Of a stretch of 64,000 nt of DNA, positions 8,383 through 16,264 are shown piece by piece. Positions within the stretch are counted from its first letter, which is position 1, and every line of letters starts with the position of its first letter. The position numbers were made by a program, and so were the translations under genes. The stretch covers positions 620,001-684,000 of the forward strand of contig NZ_JAKWJP010000002.1 in NCBI RefSeq assembly GCF_022761035.1, in the 5' to 3' direction. This DNA is from Microbacterium sp. SS28 (GTDB lineage: Bacteria; Actinomycetota; Actinomycetes; Actinomycetales; Microbacteriaceae). A model generated the notes under the pieces. It worked only from the letters and a program-made list of their open reading frames with translations. It did no database searches and was not told the origin of the DNA.

Positions 8383-9798
8383 TCAGCGCAGCAGCATCGC
8401 GCGCCCGGGCTCCCGCAGGACCGCGCCGACGTCAGTGAGCAGGCGCGCGCCCTGCGCGCCGTCCACGAGGCGGTGGTCGAACGAGAGGGCGAGCGTCGTG
8501 ACGTCGCGCAGCGCGATCTCGCCGCGGTGCTCCCACGGCTGGCGCCGGACGGCGCCCAGCGCGAGGATGCCGGCTTCCCCGGGATTGAGGATCGGCGTGC
8601 CGGCGTCCACTCCGAAGACGCCGACGTTCGTGATCGAGAACGTGCCGCCCATCATGTCGGCGGGCTGCGTCTTGCCCGAGCGCGCCGTCTCGGCGAGGGC
8701 GCCGATCGCGTCAGCGAGCTCGACGAGCGACATCGTCTCGGCGTCGCGGATGTTGGGGACGACGAGCCCGCGCTGGGTCGCCGCCGCGATGCCGAGGTTG
8801 ACGTAGCCGAATTCGACGATCTCGCCGTGCTCCTCGTCCCACCGCGAGTTGAGCTCGGGCGTGCGGGCGAGCCCGAGGCACACAGCCTTCGCTACGACCG
8901 CGAGCATCCCGATGCGGTGCCCCTCGAGCGCACGGTCCGCCTTGAGCGACGCGATGAGCTCGGTCGTGGCGGTGACGTCGACCGTCAGGAACGTCGTGAC
9001 GTGCGGTGCCGTGAAGGCGCTGCGCACCATCGCCTCGGCGGTGTGCTTGCGGACGCCGCGGATCGGGATGCGGCGCTCCCGCTCGACGCGACCGCCGACG
9101 AGGGCGGCCGGCGACGACGGGGCAGGCTCGGCGACGGGCTCGGCGGCCGCGGGCGCCGAGGCGCCGATGCGATCCGCGTAGGCCTCGACGTCGGCGCGCG
9201 TGACGAGTCCCGTCGCGCCCGTCGGTTCGACGAGTGCGAGGTCGACGCCGAGGTCCTTCGCGAGCTTGCGCACGGGCGGGGTCGAGCGCGGCCGCTCGAG
9301 CGGCGCCTCGACGGTGTCAGGCGCGTGCAGCACGTCGTGGGGGGCAGCTTCCAGCACTGCCGTGTCGGCGACGGCGGAGGAGACGGATGCCGCGACGGTC
9401 CGCGCGCGCCGCGTCGGGCGTCCCGCTGACTGCGGGGCGGCCCCATAGCCGACGAGATTGGGGGTCGCCGCGGGCGCTGGAATATCGGGTCCCGCGGCGG
9501 CCCCCACCGATGCCGCGTCGGCTGCGCTCCCGGACTGCGGAGCACGCGCGGCATCCTCCCCCAGGACGTCGAAGACGATCAGCACCGACCCCACCGCGAC
9601 GACATCGCCCGCGGCGGCGTGCAGCTTCGAGACGACCCCGGCGTACGGAGAGGGCAGTTCGACGACGGCCTTCGCCGTCTCGACCTCGGCGATCGTCTGG
9701 TTGAGCGTGACGGTGTCGCCCTCGGCGACGAGCCACTGGACGAGCTCGGCCTCGGGGAGGCCCTCGCCGAGGTCGGGAAGGCGGAACTCGGTGATCAA
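8383..9798 (-). CDS. bkdC: Branched-chain 2-oxoacid dehydrogenase E2 (dihydrolipoamide acyltransferase)
   Basis: 471 aa. Domains: lipoyl domain 1-75 with ETAKAVVELPSP carrying lipoyl Lys43; Ala/Pro linkers; a peripheral-subunit-binding domain around 225-265 (VRKLAKDLGVDLALVEPTGATGLVTRADV); and a catalytic domain ending in FDHRLVDG with catalytic His near 442. It moves the acyl group from E1 to CoA. I choose the TTG at 9798 because it overlaps the E1beta stop (TTGA) and begins ITEFRLPDLGEG, the canonical lipoyl-domain entry; the upstream open frame is not lipoyl-like. No E3 (lipoamide dehydrogenase) gene is nearby, so E3 must come from elsewhere. Confidence 0.9.
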   Translation of the reverse strand: MITEFRLPDLGEGLPEAELVQWLVAEGDTVTLNQTIAEVETAKAVVELPSPYAGVVSKLHAAAGDVVAVGSVLIVFDVLGEDAARAPQSGSAADAASVGAAAGPDIPAPAATPNLVGYGAAPQSAGRPTRRARTVAASVSSAVADTAVLEAAPHDVLHAPDTVEAPLERPRSTPPVRKLAKDLGVDLALVEPTGATGLVTRADVEAYADRIGASAPAAAEPVAEPAPSSPAALVGGRVERERRIPIRGVRKHTAEAMVRSAFTAPHVTTFLTVDVTATTELIASLKADRALEGHRIGMLAVVAKAVCLGLARTPELNSRWDEEHGEIVEFGYVNLGIAAATQRGLVVPNIRDAETMSLVELADAIGALAETARSGKTQPADMMGGTFSITNVGVFGVDAGTPILNPGEAGILALGAVRRQPWEHRGEIALRDVTTLALSFDHRLVDGAQGARLLTDVGAVLREPGRAMLLR

Positions 9799-10805
9799 AG
9801 CTCCACCCCCGACATGCTGTTCGGTCGGTCGAGCACCCGGTCGACGCCGTCGAGGATCCGATCGAGATCCGGCAGGTGGTGCTTCTCGAGCTTGGCCGGC
9901 GGATACGGGATGTCGTGGCCCGTGACGCGCACGGGCGCGGACTCGAGGTAGTGGAAGCACTTCTCGGTGACGCTCGCGATGAGCTCGGCGCCGACGCCCG
10001 CCTCGCGTGCCGCCTCGTGGGTCACGACGACGCGTCCCGTCTTGCGGACCGAGGCCGTGACCGTGCGGTAGTCCACGGGCGAGATGGAGCGCAGGTCGAT
10101 GACCTCGATCGAGATGCCGTCGTCCTCGGCGGCGGTCGCGGCATCCATCGCCGTCTGCACCTGCGCGCCGTAGGTGAGAAGGGTCACGTCGCTGCCTTCG
10201 CGGGCGATGCGGGCGAGCCCCATCGGCGGGGCGTCCGCGAGGTCCGCACCGAGGTCGACCTCGCCCTTCGTGTGGTACAGGCGCTTGGGCTCGAAGTACA
10301 CGACGGGGTCGTCACTCGCGATCGCCTGTCGCAGCATGATGTAGGCGTCCTGCGGGTTCGAGACCGCGACGACGCGCAGGCCCGACGTGTGCACGAAGTA
10401 GGCCTCGGGCGACTCGGAGTGGTGCTCGGCGGCTCCCACTCCCCCCGCCCACGGGATGCGGATCGTGAGGGGCATCTTGACGTTGCCGCGCGTGCGGTAG
10501 TGCAGCTTCGCGACCTGGCACACGATCTGGTCGAACGCGGGGTAGACGAAGCCGTCGAACTGGATCTCGACGACGGGCCGGTAGCCGCGGAAGGCGAGGC
10601 CCACGGCGGTGCCCATGATGCCGGACTCGGCGAGCGGCGTGTCGACGACGCGCTGCGCGCCGAACTCGTCGAGCAGACCGTCCGTCACGCGGAAGACGCC
10701 GCCGAGCTTGCCGATGTCCTCCCCCATGACGAGCACCTTGGGGTCGTCGGCCATGGCGCGGCGAAGCCCCTCGTTGATGGACTTGGCCATCGTGAGCTGC
10801 GTCAT
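9795..10805 (-). CDS. bkdB: Branched-chain 2-oxoacid dehydrogenase E1 beta subunit
   Basis: 336 aa, typical length. Seen: the transketolase central domain with VLVMGEDIGKLGGVFRVTDG and ADTPLAES-like VVDTPLAESGIMG, then the C-terminal domain with VIDLRSISPVD and VVVTHEA. It pairs with E1alpha to form the alpha2beta2 ThDP enzyme that decarboxylates 2-oxoacids. The start overlaps the E1alpha stop (ATGA) and the end overlaps the E2 start (TTGA), so translation is coupled along the operon. The heterodimeric E1 with an AsnC-type regulator next door favours branched-chain substrates over pyruvate, because actinobacterial pyruvate E1 is usually the single-chain AceE. Confidence 0.92.
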   Translation of the reverse strand: MTQLTMAKSINEGLRRAMADDPKVLVMGEDIGKLGGVFRVTDGLLDEFGAQRVVDTPLAESGIMGTAVGLAFRGYRPVVEIQFDGFVYPAFDQIVCQVAKLHYRTRGNVKMPLTIRIPWAGGVGAAEHHSESPEAYFVHTSGLRVVAVSNPQDAYIMLRQAIASDDPVVYFEPKRLYHTKGEVDLGADLADAPPMGLARIAREGSDVTLLTYGAQVQTAMDAATAAEDDGISIEVIDLRSISPVDYRTVTASVRKTGRVVVTHEAAREAGVGAELIASVTEKCFHYLESAPVRVTGHDIPYPPAKLEKHHLPDLDRILDGVDRVLDRPNSMSGVEL

Positions 10806-11929
10806 CGCCCGACCTCCGCGTCGCTCGGCGCGAAGCCGGAGAGGTAGGCGGCGAAGTGCTCGCGCTGCTCGGCGAGGCCCGTGTGCGGCTCTTCGTAGAC
10901 GTGGTCGAAGATGCCGATCGGCTCGCGCGAGACGGCGCCGAGGGCCGCGGCGCGCACAGCGGCGCCGAGGCGGTCGGCGTCGGCCGCGACATCCGCCTGG
11001 AAGTCCTCGCCGAACTCGTTCTGCGAGCGCAGGAGCGCCTCGACGCGCGCGATCGGGTCGCGGCGGCGCCAGCGCTCGACCTCGTCCTTGGCGCGATAGC
11101 GGGTCGGGTCGTCCGACGTCGTGTGCGGGCCCATGCGGTAGGTGACGGCCTCGATGAAGGCGGGGCCCTTGCCGCTGCGCGCGTGCGCGATCGCCCAGCG
11201 CATCGCCGCAAGGCTCGCGAGGACGTCGTTTCCGTCGATGCGCAGGCTCGGGATGCCGAATCCCGGCGCGCGGCCCGCGATCGGGAACCTCGCCTGGACC
11301 GTGACGGGCTCGGAGATGGCCCACTGGTTGTTCGTGCACACGAACACGACGGGAGCGCGGAACGAGGAGGCGAACACCATGGCCTCGTTGACGTCGCCCT
11401 GGCTCGATGCGCCGTCGCCGAAGTACGCGGCCGCGACCTGATCCGTGCCGTCGCGCTGGATGCCCATCGCGTAGCCGACGGCGTGCAGGCTCTGCGCGCC
11501 GATGATGATCTGCGGCGTCGCGGTGCCGATGTCGTACGGGTTGTAGGTCGAGTGCTCCTCGCCGCGCCATGCGATGACGAAGTCGGCGGGCTTCGCGCCG
11601 CGGACGTGCTGCACGCCGATCTCGCGGTAGCTCGGGAAGGCGAAGTCGTCGCGGCGGAGCGCGCGGGCGGTGCCGACCTGCACCGCCTCCTGCCCCTGGC
11701 ACGGAGCCCACAGGCCCAGCTGGCCCTGGCGCTGCAGGGCGATACCCTCGGAGTCGATCCTCCGCACGAGCATCATGTCGCGGTAGAGCCCGCGCAGCGC
11801 CTCGGCGTCGATGTCGGCGACCCAGCGGTCGAGCTCCGGATCGGGGATGCGGTCGCCGTCCTCTGTGACGAGGCGCGCGACGTCGTCGACGTCGGTCGCG
11901 TGATCCGTGTGCGGTGTGAGGGTGTGCAT
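10802..11929 (-). CDS. bkdA: Branched-chain 2-oxoacid dehydrogenase E1 alpha subunit
   Basis: 375 aa. Seen: the ThDP-binding motif GDGASSQGDVNEAMVFASS ending at the CTNNQ pair about 30 residues on, FPSYREIGV, and the TSDDPTRYR phosphorylation-loop region. It binds ThDP with E1beta and decarboxylates 2-oxoisocaproate-type acids. Start: the ATG at 11929 has AAGGG nine bases upstream; the ATG at 11938 abuts AAGGG, and the TTG at 12004 sits at the predicted transcript start. The leader (about 74 bases from the promoter at 12010-12038) contains a direct repeat CGCCTCACGA. Divergent from the Lrp-type gene. Confidence 0.9.
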   Translation of the reverse strand: MHTLTPHTDHATDVDDVARLVTEDGDRIPDPELDRWVADIDAEALRGLYRDMMLVRRIDSEGIALQRQGQLGLWAPCQGQEAVQVGTARALRRDDFAFPSYREIGVQHVRGAKPADFVIAWRGEEHSTYNPYDIGTATPQIIIGAQSLHAVGYAMGIQRDGTDQVAAAYFGDGASSQGDVNEAMVFASSFRAPVVFVCTNNQWAISEPVTVQARFPIAGRAPGFGIPSLRIDGNDVLASLAAMRWAIAHARSGKGPAFIEAVTYRMGPHTTSDDPTRYRAKDEVERWRRRDPIARVEALLRSQNEFGEDFQADVAADADRLGAAVRAAALGAVSREPIGIFDHVYEEPHTGLAEQREHFAAYLSGFAPSDAEVGR

Positions 11930-12009
11930 CTTCGTCATCCCTTCGTGAGGCGATCCGCCCTCGTGAGGCGGTCGTCTTCCGAGCGCCGGCAACGTCGCCG
12001 ACAATGCCG

Positions 12010-12038
12010 AGATTACGTCGATCTTGCACCTCGCTCAA
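12010..12038 (-). promoter_or_regulatory. bkd operon promoter, TTGAGC-N17-TAATCT
   Basis: On the minus strand, TTGAGC (12033-12038) and TAATCT (12010-12015) are separated by exactly 17 bases. This is the best-formed sigma-70-type promoter in the window and predicts transcription from about 12003. Confidence 0.7.
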
Positions 12039-12046
12039 GCATCACT

Positions 12047-12082
12047 GAGATCTCTGAGCATGTTGCGTAGTTAGGTGCACCT
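12047..12082. promoter_or_regulatory. Candidate Lrp operators: GAGATCTC and AGGTGCACCT palindromes
   Basis: Two perfect palindromes, GAGATCTC (12047-12054) and AGGTGCACCT (12073-12082), lie upstream of the bkd -35 and the Lrp gene. A partial copy TGCACCT recurs at 12025-12031 within the bkd promoter spacer. They are plausible binding sites for the adjacent Lrp/AsnC protein. Confidence 0.45.
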
Positions 12083-12091
12083 GTGCCGTGC

Positions 12092-12097
12092 TAATCT
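12092..12097 (+). promoter_or_regulatory. -10 hexamer TAATCT, leaderless lrp-type gene
   Basis: TAATCT is followed by eight bases and the ATG at 12106, with no Shine-Dalgarno sequence in between. Confidence 0.6.
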
Positions 12098-12105
12098 TTC
12101 GCACT

Positions 12106-12579
12106 ATGAGCACCCTCGATCGAGTCGACCTGGAGCTTCTGTCGGCGCTGTCAGATGACCCCCGGGCCACGGTCGTCGCCCTCTCCGACAAGCTCGGCCT
12201 CTCGCGCAACACCGTCCAGGCGCGCATGGGCCGCCTCGAGCGGGCAGGCGTCTTCCTGTCCTACGAGCGCGCGATCTCGTCGGCCGCGCTGGGCTTCCCG
12301 ATCGAGGCGTTCGTCAACGTCATCGTGCGCCAGGCGGATCTGCCGCGCATCGGCCACGAACTCGCGCACATCCCCGAGATCGTGCAGGTGCACGGCCTGA
12401 GCGGGCAGGTCGATCTGCTCGTCCGGGTCGCCTGCCGCGACACGCAGCACCTCTTCGACACGGACGCCCGCATCCTCGCGATCGAGGGGGTCGAGCGCAC
12501 CGAGACGTCGCTCGTGATGGGCGAGGTGATCGGCTACCGCGTCGCGCCGCTCATGGAACTGGCACAGCAGGAGTCGTGA
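12106..12579 (+). CDS. Lrp/AsnC family regulator, likely controller of the bkd operon
   Basis: 157 aa. Seen: an N-terminal HTH (DRVDLELLSALSDDPRATVVALSDKLGLSRNTVQARMGRLERAGVF, split here by sense into helix pairs) and a C-terminal ligand-binding RAM domain with HGLSGQVDLLVRV. Lrp proteins sense amino acids or their keto acids as octamers. It is divergent from bkdABC with about 175 bases between starts and palindromes in the gap, so it probably activates bkd in response to leucine or its 2-oxoacid. ATG 12106 is taken over an upstream in-frame ATG at 12088 because of the -10 hexamer. Its last 29 bases overlap the convergent EamA gene. Confidence 0.88.
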   Translation: MSTLDRVDLELLSALSDDPRATVVALSDKLGLSRNTVQARMGRLERAGVFLSYERAISSAALGFPIEAFVNVIVRQADLPRIGHELAHIPEIVQVHGLSGQVDLLVRVACRDTQHLFDTDARILAIEGVERTETSLVMGEVIGYRVAPLMELAQQES

Positions 12580-13525
12580 GCGCGTCCTCGCGACGGTCGG
12601 CGTCGAGGCGCACGAGCACGACGCCCGCGAGGATGAGCGCGCCGCCGAGGAACTGCACCGGCGCGGGCACCTCGCCGAGGAAGAGCCACGCGAAGCCGAG
12701 GGCGAAGAGCACCTCGGACAGCCCGACGAACGAGGCGACGCGCGCACCGATCCGCGGCACCGCCATGACGCCGAAGGCATAGCCGACTGTCGTCGCGACC
12801 GCCGACACCCACAGGATGGGAAGGATGCCGGGCACCGTCGAACCCGCGAGCACGACTTCGACGTCCGGGGCTGCGAAGGGCAGGATGCCGGTCACGCACA
12901 GGACCGCCATGAGGGCAGCGCCCACGAGGAGTCCCCCGGAGGCGAGCGCGAGGGGCGGCAGATCGTCGCCCGTCCGCTCGGAGATGAGGAAGTACGCCGC
13001 GACGCACACGGCGGCGCCGAGCGCGAGGATCGTGCCGATGAGGTCGAAGGACGCGCCCGAGATGTCGACGACGAGCACGAGACCCGCCATCGCGACGACC
13101 GAGCCGATCGCGACGAGTCGCGACGGGGCCTTCTTGGTGCGCACCCATGCGAGGCCCACGAGCAGGACGGGGGCGAGGTACTGGATGAGCAGCGCGACCG
13201 CCACCGGCATCCGCTGCATCGCCGAGAAGAAGAGCAGCTGGCACCCCGCGACGGGCACGAGTCCGAAGGCCAGGAGCATGCGCCAGTGCCGGCGGATGAA
13301 CGACCGCTCGCGGCGGATCGCGAGGACGAGCGCGGGCGCGAGGATGAGCCCCGAGATGCCCATGCGCAGCAGGAGCGCCGCGCCCAGCGACCACCCCGCC
13401 TCGAGCAGCGGCTTGACGAAGGGGCCGCTCGAGGAGAACGCGAGGGCGGATGCGACAGCCATGACGAGACCGCCTGTGCTGACGCGCCGAGGCGAGAGGT
13501 CGAGGCGTGTCGCGGTCGCCGTCAT
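12551..13525 (-). CDS. EamA/DMT-superfamily transporter
   Basis: 324 aa, about ten hydrophobic segments forming two EamA repeats (roughly 18-150 and 165-305). Features include VAVALLIQYLAPVLLVGLAW near the end of repeat 1 and the matching FVGLSEVLFALGFAWLFLGE of repeat 2. Members export amino acids, nucleosides or drug-like metabolites across the cytoplasmic membrane. It is paired head-to-head with a CGNR regulator, a recurrent actinobacterial arrangement, so the regulator likely controls this exporter. Its 3' end overlaps the end of the Lrp gene on the other strand. Confidence 0.9.
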   Translation of the reverse strand: MTATATRLDLSPRRVSTGGLVMAVASALAFSSSGPFVKPLLEAGWSLGAALLLRMGISGLILAPALVLAIRRERSFIRRHWRMLLAFGLVPVAGCQLLFFSAMQRMPVAVALLIQYLAPVLLVGLAWVRTKKAPSRLVAIGSVVAMAGLVLVVDISGASFDLIGTILALGAAVCVAAYFLISERTGDDLPPLALASGGLLVGAALMAVLCVTGILPFAAPDVEVVLAGSTVPGILPILWVSAVATTVGYAFGVMAVPRIGARVASFVGLSEVLFALGFAWLFLGEVPAPVQFLGGALILAGVVLVRLDADRREDALTTPAVPVP

Positions 13526-13557
13526 GCCATCCGCCTGTCAGGAGTGTCGATCATTAC

Positions 13558-13569
13558 ACTGGTGACAGT
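13558..13569. promoter_or_regulatory. ACTG-GTGA-CAGT inverted repeat between divergent genes
   Basis: Short inverted repeat in the 70-base gap between the EamA exporter and the CGNR regulator. It is a possible operator for the CGNR protein. The arms are only four bases, so chance occurrence is possible. Confidence 0.35.
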
Positions 13570-13595
13570 AGTCGGAAGCGACGTCAGGAGTCAAC

Positions 13596-14150
13596 ATGGT
13601 GTTCATCCGTGACACGAGTCGATCCCTCGTGGCGGTCGTCGACCTCGTCAACACCCTCCCCGGGCACGACGATCCCGACCGCTTCGTGACGCTCGAAGAC
13701 TTCGACCGCTACCTCGTCGCGAACCCCTACACGGGCCGGATCAGCCGCACCGAGGCGGAGCTCGAGGCGATCCGCGACATCCGCGCACGCGTCCGCCGGC
13801 TGTGGGATGTCGGCCGCGACGAGGCGGTCCCGATCGTCAACGAGATGCTGCGCGACGGCGGCGCGCTCCCCCAGCTGCTGAGGCACGACGAGTACGACTG
13901 GCACATCCACGCGACCTCGGACGACGCCCCGCTCGCGGTGCGCATCCTCGTCGAGGCGGCGATGGCGTTCGTCGACATCATCCGGTCCGACGAGTACGAC
14001 CGCGTGCGCGTGTGCTCGGCCGACGACTGCGACGCCGTCTACATCGACTACTCGCGCAACGGGTCCAAGCGCTACTGCGACACCGGCAACTGCGGCAATC
14101 GCATGAACGTCAACGCGTATCGCGCGCGGAAAGCCCGAGAAAGCGCCTGA
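13596..14150 (+). CDS. CGNR zinc-finger transcriptional regulator (ABATE domain)
   Basis: 184 aa. N-terminal ABATE-like domain (LVAVVDLVNTLPG, then a helical body) and a C-terminal CGNR zinc finger: VCSADDCDAVYIDYSRNGSKRYCDTGNCGNRMNVNAYR is the region, with Cys ligands spaced C-x4-C and C-x4-C and the CGNR signature intact. Family members are stress- or drug-responsive repressors beside exporters. GGAG precedes the ATG at normal spacing. Divergent from the EamA exporter; its last 41 bases overlap the end of the convergent hydrolase gene. Confidence 0.88.
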   Translation: MVFIRDTSRSLVAVVDLVNTLPGHDDPDRFVTLEDFDRYLVANPYTGRISRTEAELEAIRDIRARVRRLWDVGRDEAVPIVNEMLRDGGALPQLLRHDEYDWHIHATSDDAPLAVRILVEAAMAFVDIIRSDEYDRVRVCSADDCDAVYIDYSRNGSKRYCDTGNCGNRMNVNAYRARKARESA

Positions 14151-15009
14151 TCGCCTCCGCCGCGGGCAGCGGCGTCTCGTAGTGGATGAGATGCCCGACA
14201 TCTGGGATCTCCACGAGCTCAGCCGAGGGGAAGAGCTTCGCCAGCCGCCGCTCCGCCTCGATGGGCGTGATGTCGTCCTTCTGCGCCGCGACGAGGAGCG
14301 TGGGCTGCGCGATGCGCGGGGCGAACTCGCTGACGTCGTGCGACACCGACGTCACGAACGCGTCCCGCAGCACGTCGCGGTCGGCGAAGCGCGAGAAGTA
14401 CGTGTCGTGCTGATCGTGGATGAACCGGCGCAGATCGCGGTCGCGCGTCTTGGCCATCGAGACGCTCATGACGCGGACGATCGCCGGACTGCGCAGCAGC
14501 GCGTCGCCGATCCGCTCGGGCAGGCGGGATCCCGCCCAGTAGTAGAAGACGGCGAGACGGGTCAGGATGCCGCGCGGACCCTCGAGCGCCGGGGCGCCGA
14601 TCGGGTTGACCAGCACGAGCCGCGGCGTCGCGAAGCCCTCGGCGACGGCTGCTGCCGCAACGATCGAGCCGAACGAGTGGCCCAGGATGACGGCGCCCGG
14701 CGCGACAGCGCCCGCGAAGGCGGTGAGCCAGTCGGCGTAGGCGGCGAGGTCGTGGCGACGGCCCGGGAGAGGCGGCGTCTCGCCGAACCCCGGGAGATCC
14801 GGTGAGATGATCCGGATGTCGGGCAGGTGCGCCACGATCGGCTCGAGTCCGTGGTGCTCGCCGCGGAAGCCGTGCACCGCGACGACGGTGGTCGCGGCAT
14901 CCTCCGGTCCGTACGTCCAGTACGCCGTCGTGCCGCCGAGCACCTCGACGTCGCTTCGGACGACGGGGATCTCCGCGAGGAGCGTCGAGTAGGGGCTGGA
15001 GACGGGCAC
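14110..15009 (-). CDS. Alpha/beta hydrolase
   Basis: 299 aa, GTG start. Seen: HGFRGEHHG oxyanion region, nucleophile elbow GHSFGS (Ser about 112), acid in AAQKDDITP and catalytic His in VGHLIHYE. No signal peptide, so cytoplasmic. The substrate is unknown; the fold covers esterases, dehalogenases and epoxide hydrolases. A TAGACT hexamer lies six bases before the GTG, indicating a leaderless transcript. The 3' end overlaps the CGNR gene by 41 bases, tail to tail. Confidence 0.85.
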   Translation of the reverse strand: MPVSSPYSTLLAEIPVVRSDVEVLGGTTAYWTYGPEDAATTVVAVHGFRGEHHGLEPIVAHLPDIRIISPDLPGFGETPPLPGRRHDLAAYADWLTAFAGAVAPGAVILGHSFGSIVAAAAVAEGFATPRLVLVNPIGAPALEGPRGILTRLAVFYYWAGSRLPERIGDALLRSPAIVRVMSVSMAKTRDRDLRRFIHDQHDTYFSRFADRDVLRDAFVTSVSHDVSEFAPRIAQPTLLVAAQKDDITPIEAERRLAKLFPSAELVEIPDVGHLIHYETPLPAAEAIRRFLGLSARDTR

Positions 15010-15015
15010 CCCCCG

Positions 15016-15021
15016 AGTCTA
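15016..15021 (-). promoter_or_regulatory. -10 hexamer TAGACT, leaderless hydrolase gene
   Basis: TAGACT on the minus strand is six bases from the GTG at 15009. Confidence 0.55.
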
Positions 15022-15087
15022 CGGAGCCCGCCTGAGCCCCCGCCGTCCGCGACAGCGCGCCTCGCACGGGATGTCGGAGCCGGCGCA

Positions 15088-15093
15088 TACCGT
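15088..15093 (+). promoter_or_regulatory. -10 hexamer TACCGT that decides the exonuclease start
   Basis: TACCGT followed by seven bases and ATG 15101 matches the pattern at neighbouring genes. It argues for this ATG and against the in-frame ATG at 15071, which would lie upstream of the transcript. Confidence 0.55.
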
Positions 15094-15100
15094 GAACGGC

Positions 15101-15817
15101 ATGGAGCGCCTCGCCCTCTTCGATGCCCCCGAGTGGAGCCGACTGGTCGGCGTCTTCGACCTCGAGACGACGGGCGTCGACGTCACGTCCGACCGCATCG
15201 TGACGGCGCACGTCGGGGTCCTGGATGCCGCGGGCCAGGTCATGAGCGCGCGCGACTGGCTCGCCGATCCCGGCGTCGAGATCCCCGAGGGTGCGACGGC
15301 CGTGCACGGCGTCACAACGCAGCAGGCGCGCACGCAGGGCCGGCCGGCGGCCGTCGTCGTGGCGGAGGTCGTCGACGCGGTCCGCGGCATCCTGGATGCC
15401 GGCATCCCGGTCGTCGCGTACAACGCCGCGTACGACTTCTCGCTGCTCAAGTACGAGGCGCTGCGGCACGGCGTCACCCCGATCGCGGATCCGGCGCCCG
15501 TCGTGGATCCGCTCGTCATGGACAAGCGCTACGACAGGTACCGGCGGGGCAAGCGAACGCTCTCCGTCGTCGCGGAGCACTACGCCGTCCGCCTCGACGG
15601 CGCGCACGAGGCGTCGGCGGACGCCGTCGCGGCGGGCCGTGTCGCGCAGGCCCTCGCCCAGCGCTACGCCGCGTGGCTGCCGCCCACGGCTGAAGAGCTG
15701 CACACGAGCCAGATCGGCTGGGCGCGCGCGCAGGCGGCGAGTCTCACGGAGTACTTCATCAGCATCGGACGGATCGACCCCGGCGAGACGCTCGACGGCA
15801 GCTGGCCGATCCGCTGA
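15101..15817 (+). CDS. DEDDh 3'-5' exonuclease (DnaQ-like)
   Basis: 238 aa from ATG 15101. Seen: Exo I FDLETTG, Exo II YNAAYDFSLL and Exo III HEASADAVAA, giving the D-E-D-D-H catalytic set of DNA polymerase III epsilon-type exonucleases. It removes nucleotides from 3' ends with two metal ions. It lacks a helicase, GIY-YIG or BRCT domain, so it is a stand-alone nuclease of the actinobacterial type, not the replicative proofreading subunit by itself. Single gene, ended by the strong hairpin at 15841-15871 that it shares with rpmE2. Confidence 0.9.
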   Translation: MERLALFDAPEWSRLVGVFDLETTGVDVTSDRIVTAHVGVLDAAGQVMSARDWLADPGVEIPEGATAVHGVTTQQARTQGRPAAVVVAEVVDAVRGILDAGIPVVAYNAAYDFSLLKYEALRHGVTPIADPAPVVDPLVMDKRYDRYRRGKRTLSVVAEHYAVRLDGAHEASADAVAAGRVAQALAQRYAAWLPPTAEELHTSQIGWARAQAASLTEYFISIGRIDPGETLDGSWPIR

Positions 15818-15840
15818 GGCGGCCGCAGCGTCATGGAACG

Positions 15841-15871
15841 AGGAAAGCCCCGACGATGTCGGGGCTTTCCT
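15841..15871. terminator. Strong bidirectional terminator hairpin
   Basis: Perfect 14-bp arms AGGAAAGCCCCGAC and GTCGGGGCTTTCCT around the loop GAT. The A-rich foot on one side gives a short U-run on either strand. It lies between the convergent exonuclease and L31 genes. Confidence 0.88.
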
Positions 15872-15884
15872 GGAAGAGCTGGGC

Positions 15885-16139
15885 TTACTTGGCGCCGCCG
15901 AAGCCCTTGAAGCGCTGGTTGAACTTCTCGACGCGACCGGCCGAGTCCATGATGCGCTGCTTGCCCGTGTAGAACGGGTGCGAGGCGGACGAGATCTCGA
16001 CGTCGATGACGGGATACTCGACACCGTCGAGCTCGATCGTCTTGTCGCTCGTGACCGTGGAGCGCGTGAGGAAGGTGTCACCCGAGCCGAGGTCGCGGAA
16101 CACGATGGCCTTGTACACGGGGTGGATGTCAGTCTGCAT
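15885..16139 (-). CDS. rpmE2: 50S ribosomal protein L31, type B (zinc-independent)
   Basis: 84 aa. Seen: [16 protein letters not shown] at the start, [13 protein letters not shown] and [28 protein letters not shown]. It lacks the Cys-x2-Cys pairs of zinc-binding L31, so it is the paralogue that replaces it when zinc is scarce. Type B genes are often repressed by Zur, but no convincing Zur box was found here. AAAGGA precedes the ATG at good spacing. Upstream lie a leader hairpin (16195-16208) and a TAGAAT hexamer. Confidence 0.95.
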   Translation of the reverse strand: MQTDIHPVYKAIVFRDLGSGDTFLTRSTVTSDKTIELDGVEYPVIDVEISSASHPFYTGKQRIMDSAGRVEKFNQRFKGFGGAK

Positions 16140-16194
16140 GAGAAGTCCTTTGAGGAGTGATGCCCTGGATTTTGCCAGCGCGGTCAAAGTCTGC

Positions 16195-16208
16195 GGTGCG
16201 AGCGCACC
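16195..16208. promoter_or_regulatory. Inverted repeat GGTGCG-AG-CGCACC in the rpmE2 leader
   Basis: Perfect 6-bp arms located between the putative -10 (TAGAAT, minus strand, 16217-16222) and the ATG. It could be an operator at the transcript start or a short leader hairpin. Confidence 0.4.
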
Positions 16209-16264
16209 AAAGATAGATTCTAACAGCCCTGAGGGGATGCTGCAGAACCGGCCGTCCGCAGGGC

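Noticed and set aside
11930..12004. N-terminal extension of E1alpha to TTG 12004
   Set aside because: It would start at the predicted transcript start and adds a His/Pro/Gly-rich segment not seen in the family.
16140..16264. Zur box upstream of rpmE2
   Set aside because: No AT-rich TGANAATNATTNTCA-type palindrome is visible; only a GC-rich GGTGCG/CGCACC repeat.
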